This document shows positions 11,291-23,124 of a DNA stretch of 64,000 nt, piece by piece. A model generated the notes under the pieces. The model saw only the letters and a list, made by a program, of their open reading frames with translations, was not told the origin of the DNA and did not search any database. The position numbers and the translations under genes were made by a program. The stretch is from Distichodus sexfasciatus (taxonomy: Eukaryota > Chordata > Actinopteri > Characiformes > Distichodontidae), in the NCBI GenBank assembly GCA_032718565.1, contig JAVGVS010000001.1:6360495-6424494 (forward strand). Direction: 5' to 3'. Every line of letters starts with the position of its first letter. Within the stretch, counting starts at the first letter, position 1.

Positions 11291-14190
11291 GAAGTATTAA
11301 GCAACTCCTGTAATTTTCACATTGGCGAACTAGGGGAGATTGTGAGCAGAGCGTTAAAGGGCCGTGAGCAGCGTGACTGGCTTCCTGTATATGTGTGTTA
11401 AAGGATCAGAAGGAAGGTCATCTGTCCCAGGCCAGAGACCATAATTAAGGTCTCAGCATGCCATCCTGGAGCAGGTGTATGATGAGGTGTCTGCCATCAC
11501 CAGATGAGAGTGTAACTGGTGTGCACATGACTTCAGCAATCAACCTCAACCACAGTATAACAGTGAATACAATAGAGCTTTGCATTGGTATTTTAGGAAA
11601 CTGTTAAATGGAGTGTTGAAACATACAGTTATATGATAACAATGTAAATCCTAATATTTAGTTTTTGTTTCTCAGCAATTTTATGTTTCACAGCAATATA
11701 GAAAGTATGCAACATGTTAAACATGAAGTACTATATAGTTATTAACACAAGATTAATCCTGCACCTTTAACAGCAGGCATTTTTCATCAACTGACTAATT
11801 AGATGCCGTCAGTTTTATGTTTTATACCTGTGATAATTTAGAACAAATAATCAAAAAGGCACATGTATGAAGGCATTTAAGATGTATTTCCAGTATCATT
11901 CAATGAACATGCCAAGACGTGCTGAAGTGCAATGCTCATAAATGTTTAGAAACAGTAACATTTATCATAATGAAGTGCTTTTCATATGTATTTACGTCAC
12001 TTGAGTTTAATCTTTACTTGAGGTCAATCATTAAAATAGTTATTTATATAAAGGAACCTTAATTAAAGGTTTGTAAAGTATTTATTTAAAAGAAGATTCC
12101 TTGCTATCCAACCTAAAATTCTAATGTGGAATTAGCACAATTAAGAATTCACTTTTAGGCCTTGAAGCCCATAAATTCAAAATTGTAGCAGAAAGAATAG
12201 TATATTCATAGTCTTACAAGTAACTTACACAGAAGGCTATTGTTTTTAGAAATAGTAATGTAGCCAAGTGTTTTTACTAATATGAAAAAATCCATTTTGC
12301 CTTAAAACAATCTAACGGGTAAATAAAACAGTGTATGGTTTGGTGGAAATGGTTAAATAGATCACTGGTTCAATGGAAAATGGGATAACATTTCTGCTTA
12401 GTGGAATAGCCTCTGCAATTGCAATAGTCTGCATTATATTGGCAATGTATAAAAGCTCCTAAAATAGTTTCAGTGTAACCACATTTTGATTCCATTAATA
12501 TGATTTTTATTTACTCTGTTTTACATCTCTTTCTTGTTATTTTTCACTTTCTGACTATGAGAAAACACATCTAGGGGCATTACCTATGAGCAATAGCTTT
12601 TCTTTTATGTGTGTAAGACTTTGTCTCGCTTTCTGCCTCCGTCCTTTCGTAGTCTCCTTACAAGGCAGTCACCCTGTCTGGAATGTTTACTTTTGCGTTC
12701 TTTTCGTAGGATTAAAGTAATTCCTTTCAGCTGTGGAGCTCTACCAGTGACCCAGTAGCATAAAAATAACCCAGAGCTTGGGAATGGATTGCTGGGATGA
12801 TTAAAGCACAAAACAAACCTTTGCTAGAATTTAAGAGAGGAGAGCAAGCCACTTTGCAAATGTCAGGACAGTTCAAGTCTTTTTATTGAATAGAATAAAA
12901 ACAGTATGATGAAGGGATCACAGTATTCACAAAAATAAGTATTTTATTTAAAACAATAGCTCTGAATAAAGTTGTTTTACTCAGCATGGTGCTGTAGAGC
13001 TCATAGATGTCTCCATCTTCTTGCATTACCTTGACACTTCAGCATGGTGTCTCACATTGACCTTGCAGGTCCCTATCTCATGTGCCAGGTAATTAACACA
13101 TGGGTCAATCTGTTAACCTACGGCCATGCCTGTTGTATTACTAAGGGTCTATCTCCCCAGTGGTAAGTAAGTTTTTTAAATAACATTTGTAAAATGGATC
13201 ATTATACTTCTAGCCCATGTCAATATTTATGCAAACTAAATAACTATTGAAAATACATTCATTTTGCAGACTTGTACAGTACCAAGGTCTCTTAAAGCCT
13301 TTTCACCCAATTTGTGATCTTCCACAAGCATCAAATTATAATCATGCATATTAGAAACAACATGTCTCAAAAGCCCTAGAATTAAAATATATTCTAATAC
13401 TACATTTGAAAGAAATGAAATTAGAGGAGGCCCTAAGGTGGTACACTCTTTCAGAGTCACAAACATTGAGGGCTCAGTCCTTACATTTTAAGTGAGAGTG
13501 AGTCACAGAAGGTTAAAGAAGTCACTTTACCCTTACAAAAATGTATTTAAAATATACTGACTATACTATATTACTATAAATCGAAAAATAAATTAGATGA
13601 TGTTATTGTGATTTTTTGTTTGAACTACAGTATTGTTACAAACTCTTTATGCTCTTTTTCATGTATACTACAAGTTGGCACTGCCATGTTTCAGCATTGG
13701 ATTTTATTTTTTTTGCCTCTTTCTTCTGACACATTTATATAGAACACAATGTAAGCCATGACTCTCATGTCCACTAATTGGATTTCTTTCACTGGAATGA
13801 AAAAAATTAATATTTACTGCCTTAAATAGAGATTTATAGTCAGCAGAGGGTGCTCTCAGTTCCCTGCAAAACATGAACTTCCCAAATTGCTTTTTCATGC
13901 ACAAGTGGATGGCTCTGGATAAACAGAGGCTTAAAATGAGTTGAAAACTGCATGCTATTGGCCCTTTGTGCAGACAGCATTGTTGTTTCAGCATAGCTTA
14001 ACCCTCTTTAGGCCCCATCAGCACTGTGGCCTTCGGGTATGTGCTGGTCCCTCTTTGGCAAAGCTCCTGAGTCATCAACATAGTCTGTTTCATTGTATCA
14101 GAAGAAGTAGGACTTTTTGCACTACACCAACATAACATTGCTAGTTTGCTCTTTTCCATGTTTATATTGCACACATTGAACATTCGCTTT
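11291..14190. other. Intergenic, no gene seen
   Basis: AT-rich DNA with short unconvincing open frames on both strands. I see no exon chain, repeat with clear ends or RNA gene. Confidence 0.5.
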
Positions 14191-14194
14191 TTTC

Positions 14195-14355
14195 CATTTC
14201 CTAATTACAGCAACAGTCTCCTTGGAGCACCTTGTGGTTAAGGGCTTTGCTCTGGGGCCCAGTGGTACATGTGCTTGAGAGGATAGAGCAGGATTTGAAC
14301 CTATGATCTCTTGGTCTTTAGACAATTGTCGTACAAGTATCTCTAGATTACCACC
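14195..14355 (-). mobile_element. tRNA-derived SINE (reverse orientation)
   Basis: Read on the minus strand, it has a polymerase III B-box GGTTCAAATCC (plus-strand 14291-14301), then a segment with CCCAGAGCAAAGCCCTTAACC and an ending close to CTGTAATTAGGAA. The plus-strand element at 21800-21965 has the same B-box and the same ending, so they belong to one tRNA-derived SINE family. Confidence 0.7.
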
Positions 14356-14359
14356 ACCC

Positions 14360-15470
14360 ATTGCAAAGGGGACCTTTTCATCCGTTAAACAAATATGATA
14401 AACACTACACTACAAAAACAACAAACTCTGAATCACAATGAAATAAAATCACAGGCAACTTTCTCACAAGTCATTGATAAGAAAAAACAAAACAAAACAG
14501 TATTTTATTTAGGTTATGATCTTCAGCTCTCATTTAGGCTTTGTTCCTTCTCAGTATAATATAATAATATAATATTGTCATTTTATTACACACATGACTT
14601 TTAATTAATATTCAGATGCTGGAAAAATAATTTGGGGGCAGAATCATATTTGACCTCATAACATCCAGTAAGCTTTATGGTCAACTTAGCTGTAATTTGC
14701 TTGAAGGGGAAAAAAGTAGAACTTACAAGGAAACACAATGACTATGACTACGGAATATGGCAAGGAGTATCACAATTAAATAAACACAAGGTAATGAAAA
14801 CAGAACAAATGAATAAGAACAGATAGGACAGAGGAGAGGAGAATATATAAACCATTTTTTTTTCTTTTTACGATTTAAATTGCAAAAAGTAATAAACAAA
14901 ATTATTATAACAGGTTATTTAATTGACCCACTTTTTATGGCTACAAAAATCTGAAAATTACTTTGCACCATGACGACTTCAAAGCAATTTACAATTAAGT
15001 AACAAGGTCTTGCAAACAAAAAATTGGGATGCAGCAGTCTAACAGTTTAATATGTTATTTATGTTATTTATGTTAATGTAAATCCTTACTTTGATGATGC
15101 ATTATTTTGATATGCTGCATTTTTGCATACATTGTTCTGCATGGGCATATTTTTTGCAAATTAGCAAGTGTATTTACTTTAACCATGATGGATAGTATAT
15201 AGTGGCAAAATGTTTTTCAGGTAAGGATAAGCTTGGCCATACATCTATAGGATCTCAGCACTGAATTATCTAAGTCTTATTTATTTAATTTTGTCTCATA
15301 TAGTATATACTTTTCTTTATCTTTTATTTATATTGAAATTTTTATCTATTGGTTTGAAATATTTACATACTGCCTGCTGTTGGCATGTGGCTCCTTTTGT
15401 GATGATTCCCCAATTGTCACTATTTGTGGAGTGGGCAGCAAAAAGGACATCATTACACTGAGCTCAGTAA
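14360..15470. other. Intergenic, AT-rich
   Basis: No coding exon or clear element was seen. A short (TAATA)n-like run lies near 14555-14575, and an ATGTTATTT run is repeated near 15050-15075. Confidence 0.5.
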
Positions 15471-15474
15471 ATTT

Positions 15475-15480
15475 TTTATT
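15475..15480 (-). terminator. Polyadenylation signal of crystallin gene 1
   Basis: AATAAA on the minus strand, about 40 bases after the stop codon. This matches the very short 3' UTRs of the other genes in the cluster. Confidence 0.7.
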
Positions 15481-15516
15481 AAATGGAAGAGCGACAGTAA
15501 GTAAGACTTGAAAGGT

Positions 15517-16541
15517 CTAAAACTCCTGAATACGGTGGATGGAGCCTACAGTAGGATGCATTGCACTCCAGTCGGTGAAGTGGCGGTACTCGCCCCTCTC
15601 CAGCAGGTACTGCCGGCCACGATAGTTAACATGCTCGTAGAAGACCCAGGCCCCCTCCAGCACATTGCAGGAGTGAACCTCACGGCTATGAAAGTGGTCT
15701 GATAGAGAGGGCCAATCTTCTGAGCACTCCATCATCTGGCCACCGAAATCAGGGCGCTCATACAGGCGAATACGGCACATGCCAGAAACCTGTGGAACAG
15801 GAAAAACATTGCCTGTGTAAGATATTATTGTCTAATTAATCTTCCGATAAAAAGGAAAGGATTTATAGCCACATATTATTGAGAACATTAACTAGAAAAT
15901 CTTGATAATAATTTTATGATCATATATTTCTTTATGATTAGGCATTTCTTTGGAAATGGTCTATTAAAATTGTCAGTTGAATCCTTAAGAAATATTTCAG
16001 CCTTTTCATTTAAAATCCTGAAGGACAGATGGATTATACTAAGTCAAGTAGCATTGTGCGTGTGATAACATTTTTATGTATGTGAAAGTGTATTTTGGAT
16101 GCGGGGTGGAGGATTTCATTAATTATATTTGCCCAAATCAGGCTTGCCGTCAGTTTTCAGCACAACTCACATGTCGGATCATACGGCAGGACCTGACACT
16201 ATCGTTGTAGCCCATCCAATGCTGAAAATCAGGGTACTCCCCCCTGGTCAAAACATACTGGTAGCCCATATAGTTGGGGCGCTCAAAGATGACCCATGCA
16301 CCACTGTCAACACGGATGGAGTTGCAACGGGTGAAATAGGAGGAGAGTTCAGGGCAGTCACTCTTGCACTCATAGTAGCGGCCCTTGAAGTTCCTGTCCT
16401 CGTAGAAGATGATCTGTGCATGTAGCATAATGAGAGAAAAGGAGAAACAGATCAATCTAAAGACTGCAGGTACAGAAGGTGAGGAGAGAGGAGAGACATG
16501 ATAAAGAAATCAGTCAAACTAACTTTCCCCTTGCGGTCCAT
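15517..16541 (-). CDS. Gamma-crystallin gene 1 (three exons, 174-177 aa)
   Basis: Lens structural protein of the beta/gamma-crystallin superfamily: four Greek-key motifs in two domains. Exons on the minus strand: 16524-16541 (MDRKGK), 16171-16413 (81 codons, motifs 1-2), 15517-15789 (91 codons with stop, motifs 3-4). All junctions are phase 0 with GT/AG sites. The product is 177 aa. Exon 1 encodes six residues, where the other cluster members encode three. The start was chosen because it lies about 75 bp below a TATATAAA box and splices in frame. It retains all four Trp positions typical of gamma-crystallins plus one extra (DWPS), and has the GYQYVLTRGEYPD hairpin. It is the most divergent member; it could be a fish gamma-MX or S/N-like type, but the exact subtype is uncertain. 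It lies divergent to gene 2 across 2.9 kb. Confidence 0.9.
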
Positions 16542-16616
16542 GTTGGGGGGCACTGAGCTGTTTTGAAAAGATATATTCCTCCTTTTAATGCCATGAATTG
16601 ATAGGTACGAACCAGA

Positions 16617-16624
16617 TTTATATA
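16617..16624 (-). promoter_or_regulatory. TATA box of crystallin gene 1
   Basis: TATATAAA on the minus strand, 76 bases upstream of the ATG at 16541. This is the same spacing as in other cluster members. Confidence 0.7.
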
Positions 16625-16639
16625 TGAGCCACATTAAAA

Positions 16640-19190
16640 TGCACTGCTAGGGGAATCATTGTCACCTAAATAGCCTCGGCATTTAGATCTGCACAAAAGC
16701 TGATGCTGCAGTTGATTCTAAATGTGCAGCTTTATTCAGCGTTATTGTTTAGGCCGCTGACCTTTCGATCCCACAATGACTGATTCCAGAAAAAATTTAT
16801 TGGCCCAATAAATTTGTTTTCCAACAGGTGGTACTGCTGTGGGTAAAGAGGTGTTGGCTATTGGCCACCCACTCGTGGCTTGTGAGGCTTAACACTTGAT
16901 TTAGAACAGACGGTTGGATTTGAATTCATAAGCCCCTCCCTACATTTCCACCAGAGCGCAAGAGATGCCATCAAAAACTTTGAAAATATGTGACTTCAAA
17001 TGGCTATTTAGATCATAGCTGAACATAAAACATCCTCATCTGTATCGTGTATATTTCATTTTAAATGGTTTTACATCAGTGGGAAAAGCCCTATAAATAC
17101 ATAGAATTTTGTAACCAAATCTTGCCTTATGATTATTTATGATCTTAGAAAGCATCATTATGTTAGCATTCAAAGTCTTCAACTTCACCTGTTGCTTGCA
17201 ATTATTTCCAGTTTAATGGTGCAATGGTCAAAATTCACTAATGCAAATCCCCTCAAGAGGCATGATCATGATATAGTTTACAAAACTGCCAAATTATACC
17301 GTAACATATAATTGAGCTTTGGTAGATAGATCAGTTAAGTAAGGATTAAAGAATGAATGTGTAAGCTTTGATTAATCAGTTGTGAAAATTTACACACATA
17401 TAATGTGTTAATGTAAGTTGATAAATGAACTAGGAATAACATGTTTTGTGATAAATTTAACATTTAATAAAGGCAGTAGGTGACGCCTTGTATTAGTCAT
17501 CCCTATTTTCCTATGATCCTTTTGCCCTAATGTGCAATCTGTGAGTTTTTCTGGGAACTCTATTAACTGTTCTTTGCTAATTTGCGTTCCATGTTAATTG
17601 TAATCTTTATGTTTTTTCCAACACCAATGTGAATCCTGGTATGGGGCATATGCATAGCAGTTCAGTTCTTTGTTTTATTTGTGATTAAAGTCAGTCGCAC
17701 TTCTTACATGCATACTGCATCCTTTTCCTTTGTCTTACGTCTGAGATATACGATTTTCTCTGAATGAAAAAAATCTTCAAGTATTATCAGTTCTGTATTT
17801 TTGGTTCTGTACTATATTCACATTTTAATGCTTCAGAAAATGTATTATCTGAGATTTGAGTATTGTGAAAGAGCTCTTGATGTGGCAGCCAGCATTGTGA
17901 GAGACAGAGCTTGCTGTTGAATGCATAATTTCCATTATGGGTAACACCTTAGCCAATAACACCTAGGAACCCTCAATGAAATGGCTTTCTCTTGCATGGA
18001 AAACTAGTGTTTATTTAAATCTGGACAGATAGTTAAGGACTGATCTTCAAATGGCCACAGGTTATAAACACAAAGATTCTGTCATCTTTTTAATTGCAGT
18101 TTTAGGACTTTCAAATTAAGTTCTACATTTTCAGTCAGTAATGGATCCTTCAGTAGGTAACAGTCATGTTGTCTTAAACTGGACACATTGTGTTTTAAAC
18201 ACATTATGTTCTATTTAATTTTTGTAGAAACAGACTAAAACTGTATATAACTGTATTAAATATCTGGAGAGAATATAAAAATGGAAAATAACATTTTATT
18301 GTACAAACTGATATTTATTTGAGACAAACATGCTGAATGTGTCATATGGGGCTGTAAATTGATTGAGCCCATGCAGATCTAAAATGAGCCCATGCAGCAG
18401 GAGGATTACTATGTTACTCTCTAGGGTCAAGAAAGTGTTGGCAACCATTATACTGTAGTTGTAACACTTTCACATAGACTCATAGACTGATTTTTTTGTG
18501 GCTTTAACTAAAGTAGACTAGACTAGCTTGAAGTAGCCAAGCTACTTAAATTTCTTTAGAGCTCTTCACTGTCTCATCCTTCAGCACATCCCACCACAAA
18601 TGGGTATAATCAGGAACTTAATTACATTACAATAGGTCTAAAACAAAATGTTAGCTTTAGGTGGGTGTTCAACATTCTTGTTATTTTTGCAAGAACACCA
18701 AACATAGAACCTTACACCTTACATTCAATGACAGGATTTAATGCTGCAAGGTCCTATATGAGCGCCCAATTTAAGAGTGACACTCTTTTTTCAGGTTCTG
18801 GTGACTGACACATTTGAAATGATCTCAAACCAAAGACGTGCCTGTTCAATTATCTGAAAAAATTATTGTTATTTTCTATATATGTAAAATGTATAAAAGT
18901 ATATGAGGAGTTATAAAATGGAAATTAACCCTTTAACTGCCAACTGGTCTAACTAGTAGACCCTGTGGATTAGACCATTATTACATTTCGTTGTACTGCT
19001 TTATCTATATTAATTACATGAATTATAATAGAGCTAGATCAATTACAGAAAGAATGTTCTATTTATCTTTCAAATTTTCACAAGATAAACTATAAGATAC
19101 TTAAACAAAATAATCTGCTTTTTCATATGTATATTTTTTGCAAATGTAATACACAGAAGTCTAATGATAAAAAGAGAAGATCTGCGCATC
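16640..19190. other. Intergenic between divergent crystallin genes 1 and 2
   Basis: No exon is recognised. The segment is AT-rich, with a small stretch near 18500-18560 resembling the AGTAGCTAGAC-type fish repeat. Shared upstream control of the two divergent crystallin genes is possible, but no clear shared element is visible. Confidence 0.4.
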
Positions 19191-19203
19191 CATTTAAGTT
19201 CTA

Positions 19204-19214
19204 TGCTGACTCGC
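19204..19214 (+). promoter_or_regulatory. Maf-like site upstream of crystallin gene 2
   Basis: TGCTGACTCGC matches the first nine bases of the T-MARE (TGCTGACTCAGCA). It lies about 230 bp upstream of the ATG. Maf factors are established activators of gamma-crystallin promoters. A second TGCTGA half-site follows near 19308. Confidence 0.4.
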
Positions 19215-19362
19215 TCCTACAATCGAGAAGAGTGTTTGGCACAGTCCCACGCACAAACAACTGAAATGAATCCTCTTGCAGACTCATTTAACAAACAGCA
19301 TAGAATTGCTGAGTAAGGCCTTTACACAAAGACTGCGTAGGTTTTTAGCAAATCAAACTGCA

Positions 19363-19369
19363 TATAAAA
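19363..19369 (+). promoter_or_regulatory. TATA box of crystallin gene 2
   Basis: TATAAAA, 79 bases upstream of the ATG at 19442. Confidence 0.75.
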
Positions 19370-19441
19370 GTGTCACAGTGTCAAAGTGTCACAGATACCT
19401 CTGAAGCAGTGTCACTCATCTCACTGGGAAAAGCCGTCATC

Positions 19442-20246
19442 ATGGGACGGGTAGGAACTTTATGTTCCAGTTAAGAAATAATATTTCATAAACATACAAA
19501 TTATTAGTATTGAGCACAAATGCAGAAACAGGACATGAGATCGTTAATAAGACTTTCATTGTTCAACCTTGGTAGTTGATGACTCATAGTTTAATGTTAA
19601 TGTATATATAATGTTAATGTATATATACATTTTATATAGATTATCTTCTATGAGGATCGTAACTTCCAAGGGCGGTCCTATGAGACCAGCAATGACTGCC
19701 CTGAGCTGACCTCCTACCTGAGCCGCTGCAGTTCCTGCAGGGTGGAAAATGGATGTTTCATGGTCTATGAGCGTCCCAACTATATGGGCCATCAAATGCT
19801 GGTCAGGAGAGGAGAGTATCCTGATAACCAGCTGCTCATGGGCATGAGTAGAAGTGATTGCATCAGATCCTGCAGAATGATTCCAATGGTAATTTAGATA
19901 ACAATCAAAATTTTGGGCTATATTCCAGAGACAGGAGTAAGTCCTTGCATTTCTTCTTTTTCAGCATCGAGGTACTTTCCGCATACGAATCTTTGAGAGG
20001 GAGAACTTTTCTGGACAGATGCATGAGCTGATGGATGACTGTGATTCTATACAGGAACGTTTCCACATGTCTGACTGTCAGTCCTGCAATGTGATGGACG
20101 GTCACTGGCTCTTGTATGAGCAGCCAAATTTCAGAGGCAAAATGGTTTATCTCAGGCCTGGAGAGTATCGCAGCCTCAGAGACATGGGAGTTGGCCCAAT
20201 GAACATAAGAATTGGCTCCTTCAGACGCATTATGGAGCCCTGTTAA
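19442..20246 (+). CDS. Gamma-M2-type crystallin gene 2 (three exons, 179 aa)
   Basis: Methionine-rich fish lens gamma-crystallin. Exons: 19442-19450 (MGR), 19640-19888 (83 codons), 19965-20246 (94 codons with stop). All junctions are phase 0. The protein has 16 Met in 179 residues and only one Trp (GHWLL). The other three Trp positions of tetrapod gamma-crystallins are replaced, for instance by CFMVY and QLLMG. Cys-rich DC/SC pairs (SDCQSC) and the C-terminal RRIMEPC are typical of the M2 subfamily. Intron 1 contains a tandemly doubled AATGTTAATGTATATAT. An ATTAAA signal lies at 20311. Such M-type proteins pack very densely in hard fish lenses; that role is family knowledge. Confidence 0.93.
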
Positions 20247-20310
20247 ATTAAACATGTCCGCCAGAATACCATAAAACAAAACCATCTGGATTATCATTGT
20301 TTATTTTGGC

Positions 20311-20316
20311 ATTAAA
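20311..20316 (+). terminator. Polyadenylation signal of crystallin gene 2
   Basis: ATTAAA, 65 bases after the stop codon. Confidence 0.6.
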
Positions 20317-20319
20317 GAC

Positions 20320-21030
20320 ATATTGCATTATCTTTGTACTTTTGTTTGATTTTCATTAATGTGAAAACTGAATGAAAAACAAAACAGATGTGGCACAAAA
20401 CTGGCCCATTGTTGCAGAATTTGGGTTTCAGAATTTAGCACCACATGACAACCAAACAAACTACAGCACTTTTTAGATATTTCCTTTTATTATAAGTAAA
20501 TATTTATAAATCACAGAACAAGGAAATGCAAAAAAAAACCAAAAGTGCCGGCGCTGCAGTCTCTAATCGGTTGATGTACTCTAGTATTATATTGCATAGA
20601 AGTAGGGCCATTCACAATCAATAAAGATCAGTACTTTATACAAAAATAAGTACTTTAGACAAAAATGAGAATAATAAGGAAGCATTACATCTCAGTAATT
20701 CTCAGTGGAATCAGTCATATCATTAGAACTGGAGAGCATGATCTTGCATTGTAAATGTATTTTTAGAAAGCAAATGATTCTGATGCCAATTGCTGATTTT
20801 TTAGAACAACAGGCAAGAAGAAAAGAGACAAAAATGATTTTACTTGTCAGTTTAAGAGACTGAACTGGCCTTAAGTGAAATAATATCTCTAGCCATGTAA
20901 ACTTATAACTATAAAATACTTATACTGTTAAATAATACTATATTAAATTATTATCCCTTTTTGAGACTTCTGATTTAGCTGTGCATTCATTTTAGCTTTG
21001 CCAAAAGCTATAGATTCTTACTAATTCTTA
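20320..21030. other. Intergenic, no gene seen
   Basis: AT-rich sequence without coding or repeat signals that I can name. Confidence 0.5.
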
Positions 21031-21640
21031 GCTAGACAACAATGCAACTTCCAACTAGAGGAGTGGGTGGAGAATACATTAACAGAGCACATATGGGCCA
21101 GTATGAAACACTGTCTCTCAATCCCAAATAAAAAGCAATAAACAGCCAGTTAAGATTATTGGCTGATGAACTGGTGCACCTTGAATTACAAATACTTAAG
21201 ATTGTGAAGATGCCCTTAAAACAGATACATGAGGGCATGGGATGCTCTAAAGGTTTTCTCTTGTATACAGCAGCAAGACAATGGCACCAGATTTTTATGT
21301 CCTGTATGTTCCAAGATGCAGCCTACATGGATCAGCTACTGTATGTTTTTCCAGTGCATCCCACAAATGCCCCAGTGGATTGAAATCTGGGGAATTTGGA
21401 GACCCCTTGAACCTTTTATGTTTCTCTAACTGACATCACATAATATTGTGGCCATGAATGGGTGTACATGGTCTGCAACAACGTTTAGATAGGTGGCATG
21501 TTGCCAGCATTCCAGCACCAATGCTAGCTTGCCTTTTTTTCCTTAGCATATTGCCATCTTTTCCCCAGGTATATGAGGACTGAGGACAATGTGGGCTGTG
21601 ACTGGTCTACTGCAGCCATTGCCCTGTTAATAGTTCACTG
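21031..21640. repeat. Probable degenerate interspersed repeat
   Basis: The segment reads like decayed fish transposon sequence: GC-richer than its flanks, with broken short frames on both strands and a CCAGTGGATTGAAATCTGGGG-like portion near 21370 that resembles sequence seen in fish DNA-transposon copies. No terminal repeats were found, so the class is not assigned. Screening against a fish repeat library would settle it. Confidence 0.35.
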
Positions 21641-21799
21641 ACATGTTTTAATAAATACTATCAACTGCATACCAAAATAACCACAGAAGTAACCCAGAAA
21701 TCTCAATTTGTTCACTATTAAAATAGCTCAGATCCCTACGGTTTGCAAATTTGTCCTACTTTCAAAACATCTAAGACCACAAGACCTGTTTTTGGAAAA

Positions 21800-21965
21800 A
21801 AAAGTCTTATGGTAGAATGTTCTCTTGTGGACCAAGAGGTCGCAGGTTCAAATCCTACCACCAGCATTACTACCAATGGGTCCCTGAGCAAGCGCCAGGA
21901 CCCCATTTTGCCTCAGGGAGACTGTCCCTGTAATTAGGAATTAGAAATCTCTAGAAAAGACTGCT
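21800..21965 (+). mobile_element. tRNA-derived SINE
   Basis: Pol III B-box GGTTCAAATCC lies at 21845-21855, followed by a GGGTCCCTGAGCAAGCGCC segment and an ending CTGTCCCTGTAATTAGGAA. It is the same family as the reverse copy at 14195-14355. Confidence 0.7.
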
Positions 21966-21969
21966 AAAT

Positions 21970-22590
21970 ACAATAATTGTATAGAATAGTTCTGTTTACT
22001 GCTATTGGAAGTGAAATGAAATTCCCTACAAAATATACTAACTATTAAGCAAAACTGAAAGCAAAGTGACTGGGTTGTAAACGTTTATAAACAGGTTGTC
22101 TCACATTCTGATCTGTAATCTTTATCAAAGAATAAAAGGAGAATTTTTTCAAGCAACATAAAGGGGAAAGGAGACATAAAGGACCATTCTGTGTGACAAA
22201 TTGAAGTAAAATGTGAAATGAGATCTTCATTGGGAGGATAAACCACTGATTAAGTTCAGTTATATTTTGTGCTTGGGTGTCTAAATATAAGTTTTAAGAA
22301 GATTAATATTAATTTTAGAAGATTAATTTTAATTAAGATTAAAATATTAGTAGAAAGAATTTGTCTTATTATATTTTATGAATATATCTGCTAAATGTCA
22401 TAAAAAATATAGACAAAGAGGGATAGGCTACATTTGTCAGTGGAACCTTTAAAGGGTTTTATATTCTAAGCGCTTGAAAAGATGAACAACAGCCCTTTTG
22501 AGGCCTCCTGGAATTGTAGTTTAGAAATGTGTTTCTATGCTATGTTGCTCAGTCAGGATTTTACACAATAGGCAAACATATTCTTTAGGC
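21970..22590. other. Intergenic, AT-rich
   Basis: No gene seen. Direct TTAATATTAATTTTAGAAGA-type near-repeats occur at 22300-22350. Confidence 0.5.
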
Positions 22591-22601
22591 ACTAGGCCAG
22601 G

Positions 22602-22678
22602 TATTAAAGAGAGAGAAGGTCAGCGCTCAGGCAGTGGAATCCTGAGACAAAATGACAGCAGTTGTGGCTATGGGTAAG
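22602..22678 (+). CDS. Orphan crystallin-type first exon (MTAVVAMGK) with promoter
   Basis: A TATTAAAGA box at 22602-22610 is followed 43 bases later by an ATG (22652). Its nine codons, MTAVVAMGK, end at 22678 exactly at a strong donor (GTAGGT). The ...ATGGGTAAG end is the standard gamma-crystallin exon 1 and stops in phase 0. There is no matching second exon before 24277, the second exon of gene 3, and joining to it would be in frame. It is either an alternative first exon and promoter of gene 3 or the relic of a deleted crystallin gene. The start could also be the inner ATG (MGK). The segment is repeated 112 bp downstream. Confidence 0.5.
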
Positions 22679-22845
22679 GTAGGTGTGTTTTAGAGATTTA
22701 ATATCTGTCAATTTAAGAGGTAACCACCAGCAACAACTGGGCTCATTTTATCTCAGAATTCCTTAGCTTTCAGTTGTGGCTATGGGTAAGTCTTTGTGTA
22801 TTTTTGAGATTTCATATCCATAATTTTAATCACAAGCAACAACCT
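22659..22845 (+). repeat. Tandem duplication of the orphan first-exon donor region
   Basis: CAGTTGTGGCTATGGGTAAG occurs at 22659-22678 and again at 22771-22790. Both are followed by similar TGTGT(A/T)TTT.GAGATTT.ATATC and CA.CAAC segments. The unit is about 112 bp. In the second copy the donor context changes from GTAAGGTAGGT to GTAAGTCTTT. Confidence 0.8.
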
Positions 22846-23124
22846 TCAAATATAGTTACGCTTTGAGGAATATACTGTATGTATATCCATTAGGAAATAA
22901 TGTTTGAGAATATTTTTCTATATTCTATATTCTATATTCTTATAAGAGGGTTATAAGGCTTTTGAATCACAGGAATCACAGTAGGGCCTATTAACCATAG
23001 GTTACTCTTGGTACTTCCATTTCTGATCTCGATAGATTCCAATCGGTCCATCCTTAAAGATATCTACTGTAGTTTACCTTGCTGTGTAATTGATTTAGCT
23101 TCGCTGAGAAAAACAACATATGAA

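Noticed and set aside
13704..13994. 96-codon minus-strand frame with LSLCLSRAIHLC
   Set aside because: No splice context, no recognisable family, and composition like surrounding non-coding DNA.
15508..15702. Open frames on the strand opposite crystallin exons (also at 16129-16425, 27209-27502, 36521-36760, 37203-37568)
   Set aside because: They are antisense shadows of highly constrained Greek-key exons and have no start, splice or family support of their own.
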